From an uncultured bacterium (GTDB lineage: Bacteria; Cyanobacteriota; Vampirovibrionia; Gastranaerophilales; Gastranaerophilaceae): a DNA stretch of 24,296 nucleotides. The translations under genes were made by a program, and so were the position numbers. Shown here in pieces: positions 22,236-24,296 of this stretch. The notes beneath the pieces were generated by a model, which was not told the DNA's origin, made no database searches, and saw only the letters and a list, made by a program, of their open reading frames with translations. The stretch spans positions 1 through 24,296 of the forward strand of contig URPS01000032.1 of the NCBI GenBank assembly GCA_900549855.1. Reading direction: 5' to 3'. Position 1 is the first letter of the stretch. Every line of letters begins with the position of its first letter.

Positions 22236-22354
22236 ATTCAGTCCTTCATATTTCTTTACATAATTATGATAATACAAAAAATTGTAAAACTTAACAAAAT
22301 TAATCTTTTTTTAATAGTGTTTGTGATAGAATTTAGGAAAAGGACAAAAATAAA

Positions 22355-23431
22355 ATGGATATAAAAAAGATATTATTTAGAACTAATTCAATCGATGTTG
22401 AGAAAGCACTTCCTGACGCACTTGTATTGTGTGGAAAAGATGGAAAAATTCAGTGGGTTAATGATGCAGCTGCAGAAATATTTGAAACTTCTAAAATGCA
22501 CTTGTTAACTTCTAATATTGCTGATTTTATAGAAAACCCAATGAATTTGATTGAAAGTTCAATATTAATGCACAAGCCTATTATTACTAAATTTGCAGGC
22601 AAAGAAGCTTACTTTGATATGACTGTAAAAGAAATTAATGAAGGTTATGTCCTTGATTTTCGTGATGCTGTAGCACCTACTCCTATTGTAACAGAACAGG
22701 ATGTTGAAGAAGTTAATAGAGAGAAAAATAATTTTCTTGTTAAACTTGCAAATGACTTAAAAGCTCCAATCCAATCTATAGTTGGTTTTTCTCAAGCTAT
22801 GGCAGATGGTCTTGGTGGTGAAATGAGTGAGCAGCAAGAGAAGTATATTAGAATTATCAATAAAAATTCTACCGATTTGATGTATTTTGTTGGCAAATTA
22901 CTTGAACTATCTCAAACTGAAAGTGTACAACCAACTCCGGATAAGAAGATTTTAGATGTTGCAAGTCTTGTTGGTTCTGTTGTTCGCTATAATGAGCAAC
23001 TTTACAAAGGTAAAGACGTTAAAATTAGCATATCTCAAGATGATGATTTTAAGAAAACAATTTCTACTGATGAGGAAATTTTAAAAAATATTTTACAAGA
23101 TTTGTTGGAAGTTTTGTTGAAAGCAATTGACATGGGCGATATAAATATACACTTATCAAATCCTAATGAAGAATATATCGCATCAAAAAATCTTGCTGTT
23201 GGGCAATATACTTTAATTTCACTTTCCAGCAATTCCATGTTGCTTTCTGAAAATGATTTGGAATGCATATTCGATCCATATAAAATTGTAGATTCTACTA
23301 ATCGTAAGAATGTTTTAAGGGCAATCGTTTTGGCGAGTGTTAAAAATTTAGTTAGAGTTTTGAACGGTAATGTTTGGGTAGAATCTCAAATATTAAAGAA
23401 TACAAGCTTTAATGTGATTATACCAAACTAA
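22355..23431 (+). CDS. PAS plus histidine-kinase-fold protein with all catalytic boxes lost (pseudokinase)
   Basis: The 358-residue protein has a PAS domain (about 15-105, ALVLCGKDGKIQWVNDAAAEIF), a HisKA dimerisation helix pair (about 120-190) and an ATPase-like domain (about 200-357). The HisKA helix FLVKLANDLKAPIQSIVGFS (127-146) aligns with FLANMSHELRTPLNAIIGFS, so the phosphoacceptor His is Asn133. The N-box reads LLEVLLKAI without its Asn pair. The G1 position reads SSNSMLLSENDLECIFDPY, lacking the D-x-G-x-G, and the G2 position reads NVLRAIVLASVKNLV in place of GTGLGLA. It is probably unable to bind ATP or phosphorylate itself, but the intact fold suggests a sensor or partner role. Ribosome site AAAAGGAC is good. 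Confidence 0.8.
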   Translation: MDIKKILFRTNSIDVEKALPDALVLCGKDGKIQWVNDAAAEIFETSKMHLLTSNIADFIENPMNLIESSILMHKPIITKFAGKEAYFDMTVKEINEGYVLDFRDAVAPTPIVTEQDVEEVNREKNNFLVKLANDLKAPIQSIVGFSQAMADGLGGEMSEQQEKYIRIINKNSTDLMYFVGKLLELSQTESVQPTPDKKILDVASLVGSVVRYNEQLYKGKDVKISISQDDDFKKTISTDEEILKNILQDLLEVLLKAIDMGDINIHLSNPNEEYIASKNLAVGQYTLISLSSNSMLLSENDLECIFDPYKIVDSTNRKNVLRAIVLASVKNLVRVLNGNVWVESQILKNTSFNVIIPN

Positions 23432-23484
23432 ACTTAGTATAAATTTTTAAAAAAAGGAGCAGTTGAGGTATTAAGGGATAGTTA

Positions 23485-24084
23485 ATGAGTAGCGTAGTAC
23501 TGAAAAATCTTGTTAAGAGTTATGATGGTAAAAAAAATATCATCGACAATATTAATCTTGAAATTGAGGACAAAGAGTTCATAGTTCTTGTTGGTTCTTC
23601 CGGATGTGGAAAATCAACTATTTTGCGTTTAATTTCCGGATTAGAAGAAGTTACGTCAGGCGAAATTCTTATTGATGATAAAGTTGTTAATAATACTCAT
23701 CCAAAAGACAGAGATATTGCGTTCGTGTTTCAGAGTTATGCTCTGTATCCTCATATGAGTGTATATGAAAATATTGCCTTTGGTTTAAAAATGAGAAAAT
23801 ACCCTAAAAATGAAATTGATGTAAAAGTTAGGGAAGTTGCAAAAGCTTTAAATTTAGATTTTATATATATATTTAATTCACTTCTATTTACTTTAATATT
23901 TTCTTTCATATTAAGCTTAGAATTTTCTAAGTTTTTCACCTCACTTATACAAACTTGCTATTATTTTATCATAAAAAGCCTTGATAATCAAGGCTTTTAT
24001 GTTCATATTTTTAAAATTTCCAATTTTATACAATTTTTTCTCCTAATTTTTTACCTGCTAATATATGAAAATGTAAATGATTAA
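23485..24084 (+). CDS. ABC-transporter ATPase (MsmX/UgpC type), N-terminal fragment with unrelated tail
   Basis: The first ~124 residues match sugar-type ABC ATPases (MsmX/UgpC): Walker A GSSGCGKST (38-46), the Q-loop region FVFQSYALYPHMSVYENIAFGL (81-102) cut at Gln83, then KMRKYP and VAKALNL. After residue 124 (near 23856) similarity stops abruptly. The tail to 24084 is hydrophobic A/T-rich sequence and overlaps the opposite-strand HIT gene. The signature LSGGQ and Walker B (which follow at about residues 135-160) are missing, so the product cannot be active. Either the gene was broken by recombination or the assembly joins two sequences here. A ribosome-like AAGGGATAG lies before the ATG. 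Permease genes are not visible. Confidence 0.75.
   Translation: MSSVVLKNLVKSYDGKKNIIDNINLEIEDKEFIVLVGSSGCGKSTILRLISGLEEVTSGEILIDDKVVNNTHPKDRDIAFVFQSYALYPHMSVYENIAFGLKMRKYPKNEIDVKVREVAKALNLDFIYIFNSLLFTLIFSFILSLEFSKFFTSLIQTCYYFIIKSLDNQGFYVHIFKISNFIQFFLLIFYLLIYENVND
23974..23998 (-). terminator. Rho-independent terminator of the HIT gene
   Basis: AAAAGCCTTGA (23974-23984) pairs with TCAAGGCTTTT (23988-23998) over 11 bp with a 3-base loop. On the minus strand it is followed by TTTTTATG and lies 27 bases after the stop of the HIT gene. Confidence 0.8.
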
Positions 24085-24296
24085 CTTCTTGTCCTCCATC
24101 TTCACCACAATTTACTATAATTCTGTATCCATTTTTCTTAAATCCTTTTTCTTCTGCTATATTATTTATTGTTTTATGAATTTTGGCTATTATTTTTTCA
24201 TCACTTTCTTCAATTTCATTATGTGTACTTATATGTTTTTTGGGTATAACTAGTATATGTATTGGTGCTGCAGGATTTATATCATAAAAAGCCAAA
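24026..24296 (-). CDS. HIT-family (histidine triad) hydrolase, partial, cut by window end
   Basis: The 90 visible residues are the C-terminal part of an HIT-family nucleotide hydrolase (HinT-like), which cleaves AMP-lysine and similar phosphoramidates. They begin inside the usual VLAFYDINPxAP segment, so the first codon seen (TTG, 24295-24293) is an internal Leu and the true start is beyond the window. IPKKHIS is followed by NCGEDGGQEVNHLHFHILAG with the HxHxH triad, and the protein ends in GKKLGEKIV. It stands directly beyond the break in the ABC ATPase, on the other strand. Confidence 0.92.
   Translation of the reverse strand, partial: LAFYDINPAAPIHILVIPKKHISTHNEIEESDEKIIAKIHKTINNIAEEKGFKKNGYRIIVNCGEDGGQEVNHLHFHILAGKKLGEKIV

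Overview
The window is AT-rich and gene-dense, with no rRNA, tRNA, CRISPR array or insertion sequence that I can recognise. It looks like chromosomal DNA of a fermentative, anaerobic, non-photosynthetic relative of Cyanobacteria, most likely a gut-type Gastranaerophilales (Vampirovibrionia/Melainabacteria). This is an inference. It rests on the low GC, a Na+-pumping biotin decarboxylase set (oadA, oadB, oadG with birA), several lineage-type proteins with no clear family, and two membrane proteins that share an N-terminal SFKG motif. I ran no database search.

Layout. 1-400: a GC-richer intergenic island, a terminator and a small minus-strand gene. 540-3346: a tight plus-strand operon of a HEAT-repeat protein, queC, a DUF366 protein and a SPOR-domain membrane protein. 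3473-5560: a protein with an OmpR-type winged helix but no receiver, a degenerate DUF262-like protein lacking the usual nuclease module, and a small Cys-containing protein. 5531-7727 (minus): a CNT nucleoside transporter with an altered substrate motif, and a secreted protein. 8016-10144: two overlapping membrane-protein genes with SFKG motifs, preceded by two DNA dyads. 10218-14311: birA-oadG-oadA-oadB. 14401-15444 (minus): a protein with EF-hand-like stretches. 15663-18822 (minus): thiL-ispD and lysS. 18888-21076 (plus): a small glycine-zipper protein, then rimP-nusA behind a strong promoter and an intrinsic terminator. 21204-22235 (minus): a DnaJ/CbpA protein with half a zinc finger. 22355-23431: a PAS/histidine-kinase-fold protein in which the phosphoacceptor His and the ATP boxes are all changed. 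23485-24296: the N-terminal part of an ABC ATPase whose homology stops abruptly near 23856, facing a HIT-family gene cut by the window end.

How the genes work together. birA makes the ligase that biotinylates the C-terminal Lys of OadA. OadA would hand CO2 to the membrane subunit OadB, anchored by OadG, so decarboxylation energy drives Na+ export. The Na+ gradient could power the CNT transporter. rimP-nusA, lysS, queC, thiL, ispD and dnaJ are housekeeping genes.

The points most worth a second look are the pseudo-histidine kinase, the SFKG membrane pair with its three internal repeats and upstream dyads, the winged-helix/DUF262-like pair, the promoter-terminator leader of rimP-nusA, the CNT transporter with QIT in place of the usual QTE, and the homology break near 23856.
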